Of a DNA stretch of 64,000 nt, positions 26,031 through 36,496 are shown piece after piece; position 1 is the first letter of the stretch, and every line of letters begins with the position of its first letter. The stretch comes from Pseudomonas maumuensis. GTDB taxonomy: Bacteria > Pseudomonadota > Gammaproteobacteria > Pseudomonadales > Pseudomonadaceae. The stretch is from contig NZ_CP077077.1 of the NCBI RefSeq assembly GCF_019139675.1, positions 3,472,001-3,536,000 of the forward strand. The letters are read 5' to 3'. The notes beneath the pieces were generated by a model. That model saw only the letters and a list, made by a program, of their open reading frames with translations, was not told the DNA's origin and searched no databases. A program made the translations under genes and the position numbers.

Positions 26031-26465
26031 TCACAGCCGGGGATCGTTTTCCCACGTGGTGCCGTAGTAGTCGTGGATACCTCTGCCCCAAGTCGGATCA
26101 CTCATGTTTGGCCAGTTGTCCTTATCGAAGCCTGGGGCGTTCTTCAGGCGGTCCTTGTCGGCATCAAGGACGAAGCGCTTGTTCACCGTATCCAGGCGCA
26201 AAGCCCCCCACGGCACGGCGAACAGCTTTTCACCCATCCCAAGGAAACCGCCGAACGACAGTACAGCGTACGCAACCTTGCCGCTGGCGGTGTCCAACAT
26301 GATTTCCTTGATGTCACCCAAGTCTTCGTCTTGCGTGTTATACACGTCGTTGCCGATGAGGGTATCCGCCCCCATCAGCCGCGGCCCCGGTCCGCGGTCT
26401 CCCTCGACAGTGAAATCGGTCCGTCCCTTGTACATACCGTACTTGTCGCGTTCTTCGAAGTTCAT
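26031..26465 (-). CDS. PRC-barrel domain protein
   Basis: The 144-aa protein has a PRC-barrel core, GADTLIGNDVYNTQDEDLGD, followed by KVAYAVLSFGGFLGMGEKLFAVPW. These are stress-related photosynthetic-reaction-centre-barrel proteins common in soil Pseudomonas. The start at 26465 follows AGGAG; an upstream in-frame extension lacks an SD. The molecular role is not known. Confidence 0.75.
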   Translation of the reverse strand: MNFEERDKYGMYKGRTDFTVEGDRGPGPRLMGADTLIGNDVYNTQDEDLGDIKEIMLDTASGKVAYAVLSFGGFLGMGEKLFAVPWGALRLDTVNKRFVLDADKDRLKNAPGFDKDNWPNMSDPTWGRGIHDYYGTTWENDPRL

Positions 26466-26768
26466 AGTGCGCTCCTGGCCGGAGGCCATAGGCAGTGAGC
26501 ATCTCGACGCTTGGTTCAAGGCTGCTCGGGTGACGCCGGCGGAGATGCCCGGCGTGATCAGACATTTTTTAACCGCACGGTATCTTTCCTGCGTCAGCAA
26601 GGCTGGTAGGAGAGGCGGGCGGGACAGCGAGCGACGGGCTAGGACACTAAGCTTCGAGGGCCTGGATCCGTTGCTGCGGTGCTCAGAATAGGAGAGTGAT
26701 GAGCATCATCAGCCGTTCGCTATTTGCGACCAGCGGTGGGACGTGGAGACGACTGAAGCGGCATCGTC
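26466..26768. other. Intergenic region without a gene
   Basis: 303 bases lie between the PRC-barrel start and the arsH end. No coding frame, repeat or clear hairpin was recognised. The promoter of the PRC-barrel gene must lie here. Confidence 0.5.
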
Positions 26769-27470
26769 TCAGATCGAGCGCTGGTTCACACGGGCAGAGA
26801 GTTGCTCGGCGTTTTCCTTGCGTTCCGAATAGCGATCCACCAAGAACGCCTGGCGGTCGCGCAACAGAACGGTGAACTTCACCAGTTCTTCCATGACGTC
26901 CACCACACGATCGTAGTACGGCGAGGGTTTCATACGCCCGGCGTCATCAAACTCAAGGTAGGCTTTGGGCAGCGAAGACTGGTTGGGAATGGTGAACATG
27001 CGCATCCAGCGGCCAAGCACGCGCAACTGGTTGACCACGTTGAATGACTGCGAGCCGCCACACACCTGCATGACCGCCAGGGTCTTGCCTTGAGTGGGGC
27101 GAACCGCACCCAGTGCCAGAGGAATCCAGTCGATCTGCGCCTTGAACACTGCTGACATTGCACCGTGGCGCTCTGGCGAGCACCAGACCTGGCCTTCCGA
27201 CCACTGCACCAGATCACGCAGCTCCTGCACCTTGGGGTGCTCGACAGGCACATCGTCAGGTAGCGGCAGGCCCGAAGGATTGAAGACCCTGGTCTCGGCA
27301 CCGAAGTGCTCCAGCAGGCGTGCAGCTTCCTCCACCAGCAGGCGACTGAAGGATCGTTCGCGGGTCGATCCATACAGCAACAGGATGCGCGGTTTGTGCT
27401 CGCTGGAGCGGGTTGCCGCTGGCGGTAGATCGAACAGCGAGAGATCGAGATTAGGCAGTTGCTCGGACAT
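26769..27470 (-). CDS. arsH: ArsH NADPH-dependent FMN reductase / organoarsenical oxidase
   Basis: The 233-aa flavodoxin-like protein has [20 protein letters not shown] (FMN phosphate loop), [21 protein letters not shown] and [17 protein letters not shown], characteristic of ArsH, which oxidises trivalent organoarsenicals. The ATG at 27470 follows GGAGGAAAC. Its SD sits directly against the left end of an IS481-family element that separates it from arsC, so its native operon transcription is interrupted. Confidence 0.92.
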   Translation of the reverse strand: MSEQLPNLDLSLFDLPPAATRSSEHKPRILLLYGSTRERSFSRLLVEEAARLLEHFGAETRVFNPSGLPLPDDVPVEHPKVQELRDLVQWSEGQVWCSPERHGAMSAVFKAQIDWIPLALGAVRPTQGKTLAVMQVCGGSQSFNVVNQLRVLGRWMRMFTIPNQSSLPKAYLEFDDAGRMKPSPYYDRVVDVMEELVKFTVLLRDRQAFLVDRYSERKENAEQLSARVNQRSI

Positions 27471-27476
27471 GTTTCC

Positions 27477-27482
27477 TCCTGC
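27477..27482 (+). repeat. IS target-site duplication, left copy
   Basis: TCCTGC flanks the left end of the element and is repeated at 28744-28749. Confidence 0.8.
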
Positions 27483-28743
27483 TGTATGGACCGGACACAT
27501 GGTGGACACGTGTGCGGAGACATGGTTGACACTTTTCGGCAAGCAATCTGCCGGGAATACGACCATGCCTTGGAACGCGAGAGATGCCATGAGCTTAAGA
27601 GAAGAGTTCGTTAGCCTGGCCAATCACCCGGGCGCCAATATGAGGGAGCTATGCCGCCGGTTCGGCATTAGCCCTCAGACGGGTTACAAATGGCTCAATC
27701 GATTTCGACAGGAGGGCTTGCTCGGCTTGAAGGAGCGCTCTCGAAAGCCAGCCGTCAGCCCTCGCAAGACTCAGCCTGGGCTAGAAGAGGAAGTGATTGC
27801 CATCCGTAAGGAGCACTCCACGTGGGGTGGCCGAAAGATCAGTCACCTGCTTGATCAGCGCATCTGTGCCAGTACCGTAACCAATGTCCTGCATCGGCAT
27901 GGATTGATCACCGCGGAGGCCTCCGAGGCGGCTAAACCATGGACACGCTTTGAGCGCGAAGCCCCGAATGATCTGTGGCAGATCGATTTTAAAGGTTTCT
28001 TCCAAACGGCTCAGGGACCTTGTTATCCGCTGACGCTGATTGATGACCACTCACGCTTTAACCTTGTGATACAGGCCTGCACACATCAGCGCACAGGGTT
28101 GGTCATGGAGCACCTGACCGATCTGTTCAGCCGGTATGGACTGCCCGTGCAGATCAACGCGGATAATGGCTCGCCCTGGGGGGCGCCAAGAAATCCCGGA
28201 GAACTCACACCGCTAGGTATCTGGCTGGTTCGTCTGGGAATTCGACTGACTTTCAGCAGGCCAGGCCACCCACAAACCAATGGCAAGGATGAGCGATTCC
28301 ACCGGACGCTCAAGGCCGAGGTACTAACCGGGCGCAGTTTTCGGGATCTGCGAGAAGCGCAAGAAGCTTTCGACCTCTGGCGGGGCATTTACAACTACAA
28401 GCGTCCTCATCAGCAGTTGGGCTACAAAGTACCGGCAGATCGCTACCAGATGAGCAGGCGGGCTTTCCCAAGCCGTCTACCGCCCGTTGAATACGGTCCC
28501 GATGATATTTTGGTGAAACCCTACAGCAGTCAGTTCCGCTTCAAGAAACGCTCATTTCGGATAGCCAAGGCGCTAGCAGGCTATGTGTTGGCGCTCCGCC
28601 GCAGCGATCAAGGGCCTGACCATTTTGATGTTTACTTCTGCCAGCACAAGCTGCGAACCATCGACTTCAACAACCCCGACGGTAAGCGATAATGTGTCCA
28701 CCATGTCCCCGCACATGTGTCAGCGATGTCTCAAGTCCATACA
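27483..28743 (+). mobile_element. IS481-family insertion sequence, 1261 bp, intact
   Basis: The element starts TGTATGGAC and ends with the complement GTCCATACA. The terminal inverted repeats are long (about 48-50 bases) and imperfect, containing repeated GACAC/GACAT blocks. TGT...ACA tips are typical of IS481. It carries one transposase gene, 27565-28692. The 6-base direct repeats TCCTGC at both edges mark a recent, complete insertion. It lies between arsC and arsH, with its transposase opposite in direction to the ars genes. Confidence 0.88.
27565..28692 (+). CDS. IS481-family transposase
   Basis: The 375-aa protein has an N-terminal helix-turn-helix ([20 protein letters not shown]) and a DDE integrase core: DLWQIDFKG (first Asp), NADNGSPW (second Asp) and [14 protein letters not shown] (Glu). 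No frameshift or stop was seen, so it should be active. The ATG at 27565 lies 82 bases inside the left end; an in-frame open stretch upstream runs back through the IR into arsH and is not used. Confidence 0.9.
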   Translation: MPWNARDAMSLREEFVSLANHPGANMRELCRRFGISPQTGYKWLNRFRQEGLLGLKERSRKPAVSPRKTQPGLEEEVIAIRKEHSTWGGRKISHLLDQRICASTVTNVLHRHGLITAEASEAAKPWTRFEREAPNDLWQIDFKGFFQTAQGPCYPLTLIDDHSRFNLVIQACTHQRTGLVMEHLTDLFSRYGLPVQINADNGSPWGAPRNPGELTPLGIWLVRLGIRLTFSRPGHPQTNGKDERFHRTLKAEVLTGRSFRDLREAQEAFDLWRGIYNYKRPHQQLGYKVPADRYQMSRRAFPSRLPPVEYGPDDILVKPYSSQFRFKKRSFRIAKALAGYVLALRRSDQGPDHFDVYFCQHKLRTIDFNNPDGKR

Positions 28744-28749
28744 TCCTGC
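28744..28749 (+). repeat. IS target-site duplication, right copy
   Basis: TCCTGC lies immediately beyond the right end of the IS, directly against the arsC stop codon. Confidence 0.8.
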
Positions 28750-29220
28750 TCAAAGCGTAGCGATGCGATCCAGCTCGTTTTTGAGCTGCTCACGGTCGAG
28801 ATTTTCGAATGGCAGGGCGAAGAAGGCCTGGCAGCGAGACTGGATCCGGGCCAGCGTGGCGCGGAATGCAGCATCGACCGACGCTTCGTCAGCCACGACA
28901 GCGGACGGATCCTCCAGCCCCCAGTGCGTCTTCAGCGCAGGGCTGAAATACACCGGGCAGGCTTCGCCGGCAGCGTTGTCGCAAACGGTGATGACGATGT
29001 CAGGAGGGCAACGCTCGAACGCGTCATTGCCCTTGCTGCTCAGACCCTCGATCGAGATGCCGGCATGCTGCAAGGTGGTCAGGCTGCGAGGCAACACTTG
29101 GCCTTTCGGGAAACTGCCGGAACTGACGGCTTCAAATCCGTGAGGCGCCAGGTGATTGAACATGGCCTCGGAAAGGATGCTGCGGCAGCTGTTGGCCGTA
29201 CACATGAATAGGACTCGCAT
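28750..29220 (-). CDS. arsC: ArsC arsenate reductase (low-MW phosphatase type)
   Basis: The 156-aa protein starts MRVLFMCTANSCRSILSEA, the CX5R P-loop (CTANSCR) of thioredoxin- or glutaredoxin-coupled arsenate reductases related to low-molecular-weight tyrosine phosphatases. It reduces arsenate to arsenite for export by ArsB. AGGAG precedes the ATG. It lies 27 bases after arsB in the ars operon. Its stop codon touches the IS target duplication. Confidence 0.92.
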   Translation of the reverse strand: MRVLFMCTANSCRSILSEAMFNHLAPHGFEAVSSGSFPKGQVLPRSLTTLQHAGISIEGLSSKGNDAFERCPPDIVITVCDNAAGEACPVYFSPALKTHWGLEDPSAVVADEASVDAAFRATLARIQSRCQAFFALPFENLDREQLKNELDRIATL

Positions 29221-29247
29221 GAAAGCTCCTGCGCTTCGTGGCGGGTT

Positions 29248-30531
<1,284 letters not shown>

Positions 30532-30552
30532 GATGACCTCGTACAGTGATGA

Positions 30553-30900
30553 TCAGCAGCAGGCAGCGTCACGAACGGGGCGACCGTCCATGTTCTGCAG
30601 GCGCAGGGTGTTCTCTGCCAACCATTGCGTGTTGGCCTGCAGTGTCGCCTGCAAGATCTCGTGTACCCAGGAGGGCAGATCCGGGTTGAGGCGGTAATAC
30701 ACCCATTGCCCTTGGCGGCGGTCCAGCAGCATGCCACTGCTGCGCAGCTGCGCCAGGTGGCGACTGATCTTCGGCTGGCTGTCGTTCAGCGCGCACATCA
30801 GCTCGCAGACACACAGCTCACCGAGACTGGCGATCAGCAAGCTGGCGCGAGCACGGGTTTCGTCAGACAGGCTCTTGAACACATCGGGCGGGGTTATCAT
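30553..30900 (-). CDS. arsR: ArsR arsenical resistance repressor
   Basis: The 115-aa winged-helix protein of the SmtB/ArsR family has the arsenite-binding ELCVCELMCAL at helix 3 and the recognition helix SQPKISRHLAQLRSSG. It represses the ars operon until As(III) binds. The ATG at 30900 is chosen; an in-frame start 19 codons upstream would run through the operator palindrome. The SD is weak. Confidence 0.92.
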   Translation of the reverse strand: MITPPDVFKSLSDETRARASLLIASLGELCVCELMCALNDSQPKISRHLAQLRSSGMLLDRRQGQWVYYRLNPDLPSWVHEILQATLQANTQWLAENTLRLQNMDGRPVRDAACC

Positions 30901-30910
30901 GGCTGCACCA

Positions 30911-30950
30911 ATACATATGGAGATACGAATATACGGATTTCCATATGTAT
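30911..30950. promoter_or_regulatory. ArsR operator palindrome
   Basis: ATACATATGG (30911-30920) and CCATATGTAT (30941-30950) form a perfect 10-base inverted repeat just upstream of arsR, the usual place for ArsR autoregulation. Confidence 0.7.
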
Positions 30951-31117
30951 ATTGCAAGCGGGTTCAGGCGTGCCAGGGGTGGTCAGTTTTCGCGGTACAA
31001 CAATCGATCACACTGATGATTACTATCGAGCGCCCCGTCTGTCGGCTCGGCAAATCCGTCTCTTATAATCGCCAACCATTTTTCCCGCTCCCCGGTCCGC
31101 CCCAGGCGGCATCCCCC

Positions 31118-32359
31118 ATGGAATCCAACACCATGTCCAGCGTCACTCCGCCGTCTCACGGCCGCCCCGAACACAGTCAACAAAGCGTCAGCCAACAGTG
31201 GCTGGCGATTCTCTCGGTCGCCGTGGGCGCCTTCGCCCTGGTCACCAGTGAGTTTCTCCCGGTGGGCGTACTCAACGATGTCGCCAGCGACCTGGGCATC
31301 AGCGCCGGGCAGGCTGGCCTGATGGTCACCCTGCCCGGCATCATGGCCGCCCTCGCCGCGCCCTTGCTGTCGGTGGGCATCGGCGCCCTGGACCGTCGTT
31401 ACCTGCTGATCGGCCTGACGCTGATCATGATCCTCGCCAACGCCGTCGTGGCCTACGCCAGCGACTTCAGCCTGCTGCTGTTCGGCCGCGTGCTGCTGGG
31501 CATCAGCATCGGCGGTTTCTGGGCGACCGCCATTGCCCTCAGTGGCCGGCTGGCACCCAAGGGCGTGGGCGTGGCCCAGGCCACCTCGATCATCATGGTC
31601 GGCGTGACCCTGGCCACCGTGCTGGGGGTGCCGGTCGGCACCTGGCTGAGTGGCCTGATGGGCTGGCGCATGACCTTCCTGGCCACCGCGCTGGTAGGCG
31701 TGCCGGTGCTGCTGGCGCAGATCTTCCTGCTGCCGCGGCTCACCCCTGACAAAGCCATTCGCATCAGCGACCTGCCGGCGCTGTTCGTCAATCCGCAAGC
31801 GCGGGTCGGGTTGATCGCGGTACTGCTGATCGGCCTGGCGCACTTTGCCGCCTATACCTATGTCGCACCGTTCTTCAAGCAGAGCGCCGGTTTCGATGGG
31901 CCGACCATTGGTTCGCTGCTGTTGCTGTATGGCGTGGCCGGGGTGATCGGCAACGTCTTCGCCGGTTTCGCCGCCAACCGCAGCGTGCGCCACACCCTGT
32001 TGCTGGTCGCCCTGATGATCGGCATCAGCACCGCCCTGTTCCCCTACTTCGCCACCGGCATGACCGGCGCCGCGATGCTGATCGCGCTGTGGGGCTTCGC
32101 CTTCGGCGCATTCCCGGCCTGCGCCAGTATCTGGATGTTCGTGGTGGCGCCCAAGGACGTCGAACGCGGCATGCCGCTGTTCGTCGCCATGTTCCAGGTG
32201 ATCATCGCCTTGGGCTCGTTCTTCGGCGGGCGCATCGTCGACCAGCTGGGCAGCGCGGTGCTGTTGAGCTTGGCCACGGCCCTGGTGGGCTGCGGTTTTG
32301 TCGCGGTACTGGTACTCGGGCGCAACGTCTCCAATCGGATGGCGGCGCAGCCTTGCTGA
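31118..32359 (+). CDS. MFS transporter, DHA1/NepI-like
   Basis: The 413-aa protein has twelve predicted membrane segments. SVAVGAFALVTSEFLPVGVL is typical of the sugar-efflux/purine-nucleoside exporter (NepI/AraJ) subgroup, and GALDRRYLL gives the loop 2-3 motif. The substrate cannot be assigned. ATGs at 31118 and 31133 are both without a clear SD; the first is used. It is divergent from arsR with about 220 bases between, and there is no indication that it is part of the ars system. Confidence 0.8.
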   Translation: MESNTMSSVTPPSHGRPEHSQQSVSQQWLAILSVAVGAFALVTSEFLPVGVLNDVASDLGISAGQAGLMVTLPGIMAALAAPLLSVGIGALDRRYLLIGLTLIMILANAVVAYASDFSLLLFGRVLLGISIGGFWATAIALSGRLAPKGVGVAQATSIIMVGVTLATVLGVPVGTWLSGLMGWRMTFLATALVGVPVLLAQIFLLPRLTPDKAIRISDLPALFVNPQARVGLIAVLLIGLAHFAAYTYVAPFFKQSAGFDGPTIGSLLLLYGVAGVIGNVFAGFAANRSVRHTLLLVALMIGISTALFPYFATGMTGAAMLIALWGFAFGAFPACASIWMFVVAPKDVERGMPLFVAMFQVIIALGSFFGGRIVDQLGSAVLLSLATALVGCGFVAVLVLGRNVSNRMAAQPC

Positions 32360-32496
32360 CCGATTGCGCTGGATAACACTGGGCAGCAGCTGGCCTCAGG
32401 AGGACACGAGCGGCAAGGCGAACACCTCGATGTGCGGTATGGTTGCACCATCGCTACGGCGTTGCTTATCAACGCCGCGCCCCTCCGGAGACCAGC

Positions 32497-34347
32497 ATGC
32501 TGCGTGTTTTTGAACGATGGCTCGACCCTTTCCCACCTGATGAGATTCCACCGCCACCGCTAGGCCTGCTGCGCTTCTTGTGGGCCTGCACGCGGGGCGC
32601 GCGCGGGTACATCCTGGCCCTCGCGCTGTTCAGTGCTGGCGTGTCGATCTATGAAGCCTGGCTGTTTTCCTTCCTTGGCCAGGTGGTCGACCTGCTTCCC
32701 GCCTGGCAGGCGGGCGGCGCAAGCGAACAGGAAAGCCGCGTGCTCTGGAGCATCGGCGGCGTGCTGCTGGGCAGTATCGTGCTGGTGGCCCTGCGCACCC
32801 TGATGCAGCACCAGGTGCTGGCGATCAACCTGCCGCTGCGCCTGCGCTGGGATTTCCATCGGCTGATGCTGCGCCAGAGCCTGTCGTTCTTCTCCGACGA
32901 GTTTTCCGGCCGGGTCACCACCAAGGTGATGCAGACCGCGCTGGCCGTGCGCGAGGTGCTGTTCACCCTGATCGAGGTCCTGCCCGGCATCGGCGTGTAC
33001 TTCATCGCCATCATCGCCCTGGCCGGCGGTTTCGCCCTGCAACTGATGCTGCCGTTCCTGGCCTGGGGCGCCCTGTTCGGGCTGGCCATGCTGTACTTCG
33101 TGCCGCGCCTGGGCAAGGTCGGCCAGGAGCAGGCCCATGCGCGGTCATCGATGACCGGGCGCATCTCCGACGCCTACACCAACATCACCACGGTAAAACT
33201 CTTCTCTCATTCCAAACGCGAAGCGCACTTTGCGCGGGCGGCGATGGAAGACTTCAAGCTCACCGGATTTCGCCAGATGCGCCTGGTCAGCCAGTTCGAG
33301 ATCGTCAACCAGGCGCTGGTGGTCGGCTTGATCCTGGACGCCGGCGGCTATGCCCTGTGGCTCTGGCACCAGGGCCAGGTCGGCGCGGGCGCCGTGGCGG
33401 CGGTCACGGCCATGGCCCTGCGGATCAACGGCATGTCGCACTGGATCATGTGGCAGATGACCTCCCTGTTCGAAAACATCGGTACCGTGCAGGACGGCAT
33501 GGCCACCCTGACCCGCGGCCCCAAGGTGCAGGATGCGCCCGACGCCGGCACGCTGGTGACCCGCGGTGGCGCGGTGACCTTCGACAAGGTGAGCTTCAAC
33601 TACAACGGCGAACGCCAGGTGCTCGATGATCTGACCCTGCACATCCGCCCCGGCGAAAAAGTCGGCCTGGTGGGCCGCTCCGGCGCCGGCAAGTCCACGT
33701 TGATCAACCTGCTGCTGCGCTTCTACGACGTCAACAGCGGCGAGATCCGCATCGACGGGCAGAACATCGCCCAGGTCACCCAGGACAGCCTGCGCAGCGC
33801 CATCGGCATGGTCACCCAGGACACGTCGTTGCTGCACCGTACCATCCGCGACAACATCGCCTATGGCCGCCCCGAAGCGACCGAGGCACAGATCCGCAGC
33901 GCCGCGGCCAACGCCCAGGCCGATGGTTTCATCAGCCAGCTGAGCGATCGGCAAGGCCACAGCGGTTACGACACCCTGGTGGGCGAGCGTGGCATCAAGC
34001 TGTCCGGTGGCCAGCGCCAGCGCATTGCCATTGCCCGGGTAATGCTCAAGAACGCGCCGATCCTGTTGCTCGACGAAGCCACCAGCGCCCTGGATTCGGA
34101 GGTCGAAGTCGCGATCCAGGAAAGCCTCGACGACATGATGCAGGGCAAGACCGTCATCGCCATCGCCCACCGCTTGTCCACGATCGCCGCCATGGACCGG
34201 CTCATTGTCATGGACGAGGGGCGCATCATCGAACAAGGCAGCCATGCCGAACTACTCGAAAAAAACGGCACCTATGCACGCCTGTGGCGGCATCAGAGCG
34301 GGGGTTTCCTGGGCGAGGACCAGGGGCTGGTCGAGGCTGTGGAGTAG
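32497..34347 (+). CDS. MsbA-like ABC exporter, fused permease and ATPase
   Basis: The 616-aa half-transporter has an N-terminal membrane domain with six helices (about residues 30-330), then a nucleotide-binding domain with Walker A GRSGAGKST, signature LSGGQRQR, Walker B ILLLDEATSALD and the H-loop AHRLST. It acts as a homodimeric exporter of lipid-like or drug substrates. The ATG at 32497 has GGAG seven bases before. It stands alone, 137 bases after the MFS gene. Confidence 0.88.
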   Translation: MLRVFERWLDPFPPDEIPPPPLGLLRFLWACTRGARGYILALALFSAGVSIYEAWLFSFLGQVVDLLPAWQAGGASEQESRVLWSIGGVLLGSIVLVALRTLMQHQVLAINLPLRLRWDFHRLMLRQSLSFFSDEFSGRVTTKVMQTALAVREVLFTLIEVLPGIGVYFIAIIALAGGFALQLMLPFLAWGALFGLAMLYFVPRLGKVGQEQAHARSSMTGRISDAYTNITTVKLFSHSKREAHFARAAMEDFKLTGFRQMRLVSQFEIVNQALVVGLILDAGGYALWLWHQGQVGAGAVAAVTAMALRINGMSHWIMWQMTSLFENIGTVQDGMATLTRGPKVQDAPDAGTLVTRGGAVTFDKVSFNYNGERQVLDDLTLHIRPGEKVGLVGRSGAGKSTLINLLLRFYDVNSGEIRIDGQNIAQVTQDSLRSAIGMVTQDTSLLHRTIRDNIAYGRPEATEAQIRSAAANAQADGFISQLSDRQGHSGYDTLVGERGIKLSGGQRQRIAIARVMLKNAPILLLDEATSALDSEVEVAIQESLDDMMQGKTVIAIAHRLSTIAAMDRLIVMDEGRIIEQGSHAELLEKNGTYARLWRHQSGGFLGEDQGLVEAVE

Positions 34348-34491
34348 CGCTCGGCATTGCACGTCGATCCTGGAACAGTACACCGCGGCGAATATTCTTG
34401 CGCGGCGTGCATCCAGATCGGCGGCTGGCGGGTACTGGTAATGGGCGGTCCGTGAGCGCCCAGCCAAATGACCTTTCAGGAGCACTGCCCC

Positions 34492-35019
34492 ATGAACATC
34501 GAATCCTCCGCCTGCCTGCTCGCCTGCAGCCTCGCCCTGGTGCTGCAGAGCGCCAACGCCCAGTCCATGCTGCCGGATGCCGTCAAGGTTCCCGATGGCC
34601 ACAATGTCATGCTCGAAACCGTCGGCGTCGGCGAGATCACCTATGAGTGCCGCGACAAGGCCAACACCCCCGGCCAGACCGAATGGACCTTCGTCGGCCC
34701 CAAGGCGGTGCTCAACGACCGCTCCGGCAAACCCGTGGGGGACTACTTCGGCCCACCAGCCACCTGGCAGGCCAAGGACGGCTCGAAAGTCACCGGCACC
34801 CAGCTGGCGGTGGCCCCAGCGGCCAAGGGCGACCTGCCCTATCAGTTGGTCAAGGCCAATCCAGCCGAAGGCCAAGGTGCCATGCAGGGGGTCAGCTACA
34901 TCCAGCGCCTGGCCACCCGCGGCGGCGTGGCGCCGGCGAGCGACTGCACGGCGCAGAACAAAGGCACGCAGCAGATCGTCAAGTATCAGGCCGACTACGT
35001 GTTCTGGACCGCCAAGTGA
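34492..35019 (+). CDS. DUF3455 secreted protein
   Basis: The 175-aa protein has an N-terminal signal peptide ending around QSANAQS. The mature part matches the DUF3455 layout: MLPDAVKVPDGHNVML, YECRDKAN and VGDYFGPPATWQAKDGSKVTG. The function is unknown. AGGAG precedes the ATG. The ECF sigma/anti-sigma pair follows about 100 bases downstream, an arrangement that suggests regulation in response to envelope signals. Confidence 0.8.
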   Translation: MNIESSACLLACSLALVLQSANAQSMLPDAVKVPDGHNVMLETVGVGEITYECRDKANTPGQTEWTFVGPKAVLNDRSGKPVGDYFGPPATWQAKDGSKVTGTQLAVAPAAKGDLPYQLVKANPAEGQGAMQGVSYIQRLATRGGVAPASDCTAQNKGTQQIVKYQADYVFWTAK

Positions 35020-35122
35020 AAGTTGACTGAGAGGACGCCCTGCAATCGATCATCTACGCTCGTTGGCAAGCCCCCGGCCACATGGCCGGGGTAACCTGCG
35101 TGACACAAGGAAGCCGCACACG

Positions 35123-35671
35123 TTGAACTCACCCGCCGCCACCTTCGATTTCGACCACTGCCTCACGGCCTGTGCGCAGGGTGACCGGCGAGCCTTGCAA
35201 GCGCTCTACGATCATGAAGGAGCGCGCTTGCTGGGCGTTGCCCGGCGCATAGCGCGTGACGACGCCACGGCACAGGACATTGTCCACGATGCCTTCATTC
35301 GTATCTGGACACGCGCCTCCAGCTTCGACCCCGCGCGCGGATCGGCGCGGGGCTGGGTCTACTGCATTACCCGCCACCTGGCGCTGAATGCCATACGCGA
35401 CACCCGCCGTGAAACCGTGCTGGACGAAGCCGATATCGATATTGCGCCTCCGGCAAGCGGGGGGCTGGATGATGTTGAACTCTGGTCAGGCTCGGCAAAG
35501 ATCTACCGTTGCCTTGAACAACTGCAGGCCGCACCGCGGCGCTGCATCCTGCACGCCTATGTGGATGGTTGCAGCCACGCCGAGATCGCCGTGCTGCTGG
35601 GCGCGCCACTGGGCACCGTCAAGGCCTGGATCAAGCGCAGCCTCAAGGCGCTGCGGGAGTGCCTGGAATGA
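35123..35671 (+). CDS. ECF sigma-70 factor
   Basis: The 182-aa protein has sigma region 2 (AQDIVHDAFIRIWTRASSF) and region 4 with an HTH (SHAEIAVLLGAPLGTVKAWI). A TTG at 35123 is the best start because AAGGAAG lies about nine bases before it; no ATG is available. The stop overlaps the anti-sigma start (ATGA), the usual layout for an ECF sigma factor and its membrane-bound antagonist. Confidence 0.83.
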   Translation: MNSPAATFDFDHCLTACAQGDRRALQALYDHEGARLLGVARRIARDDATAQDIVHDAFIRIWTRASSFDPARGSARGWVYCITRHLALNAIRDTRRETVLDEADIDIAPPASGGLDDVELWSGSAKIYRCLEQLQAAPRRCILHAYVDGCSHAEIAVLLGAPLGTVKAWIKRSLKALRECLE

Positions 35672-36366
35672 AACCTGAAGTTGATAGCGAGCTGGACGCC
35701 CTCGCCGGGGAGTACGTGCTGGGGACACTGTCGCCCGAACAACACGCCGCGGTCGCCGAACGCCTGGGCACGGATCCCTCTTTGCGCGCCGCCGTGGATG
35801 CCTGGGAGGCCCGCCTGCTGGAGCTGACCACGCTGGCTGCCCCGCTGCCGCCGAGCGCCCGCCTGTGGGGCCGTATCCAGCGCAGCCTTGACGAATGTAG
35901 CGCACCTGCCACTGAGCAGCGTGCCCGCGGGTGGCAACGCCTCGGGCTGTGGCAAGGGCTGAGTGCCGCGGGGTTGGCCGCAAGCGTGCTGCTGGCCGTT
36001 CTCCTGCTCACTGCGCCACCGCCCACCACCCAGTACCTGGTGGTGTTGGTGGCGCCGAGCAGCCAGGCCCCGGGCTGGGTGGTGCAGGCCAGCGACAACC
36101 GCATGATCGAGCTGATTCCGCTTGGGCAGGACGAAGTCCCCGACGGCATGGCCCTGCAGTTCTGGACCAAAGGCGAGCGCTGGCGCACACCGGTCTCGCT
36201 GGGCCTGGTGCAGCCAGGCAAACCCTATCGCGTCCCACTGCAGAGCCTGCCGCCGCTGGAGGCCAACCAGTTGTTCGAGCTGACCCTGGAGAAAGCCGGT
36301 GGCTCGCCCACTGGGCTGCCGACAGGGCCCATCAAGTTCATCGGGCGTGCGGTCAAGGTGATTTGA
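35668..36366 (+). CDS. Anti-sigma factor, RskA-like
   Basis: The 232-aa protein has an N-terminal cytoplasmic zinc-less anti-sigma-like region (DALAGEYVLGTLSPEQHAAV), a single membrane helix (GLAASVLLAVLLL, about residues 100-115) and a periplasmic RskA domain. It sequesters the ECF sigma factor encoded just upstream. Translation is coupled by a four-base overlap. Confidence 0.85.
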   Translation: MKPEVDSELDALAGEYVLGTLSPEQHAAVAERLGTDPSLRAAVDAWEARLLELTTLAAPLPPSARLWGRIQRSLDECSAPATEQRARGWQRLGLWQGLSAAGLAASVLLAVLLLTAPPPTTQYLVVLVAPSSQAPGWVVQASDNRMIELIPLGQDEVPDGMALQFWTKGERWRTPVSLGLVQPGKPYRVPLQSLPPLEANQLFELTLEKAGGSPTGLPTGPIKFIGRAVKVI

Positions 36367-36418
36367 CCCCTTGCAAAACCAGGGTGACTGGCAGTGTGTG
36401 GCTGCCTCGCCACAATTT

Positions 36419-36443
36419 ATAATAACGATCGTTGCGTTATTAT
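36419..36443. promoter_or_regulatory. Putative TetR operator, site 1 (strongest)
   Basis: A perfect 9-base inverted repeat, ATAATAACG and CGTTATTAT, with a 7-base spacer lies 53 bases before the PhyH gene. On the minus strand it contains TAACGCAAC-N4-GTTAT, found also near 41.07 and 53.97 kb. Confidence 0.65.
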
Positions 36444-36496
36444 CATCTGCTTGCTAGCCTCAAGTTCACCTGTGTAAACCCACCAGGAGAACAGTC

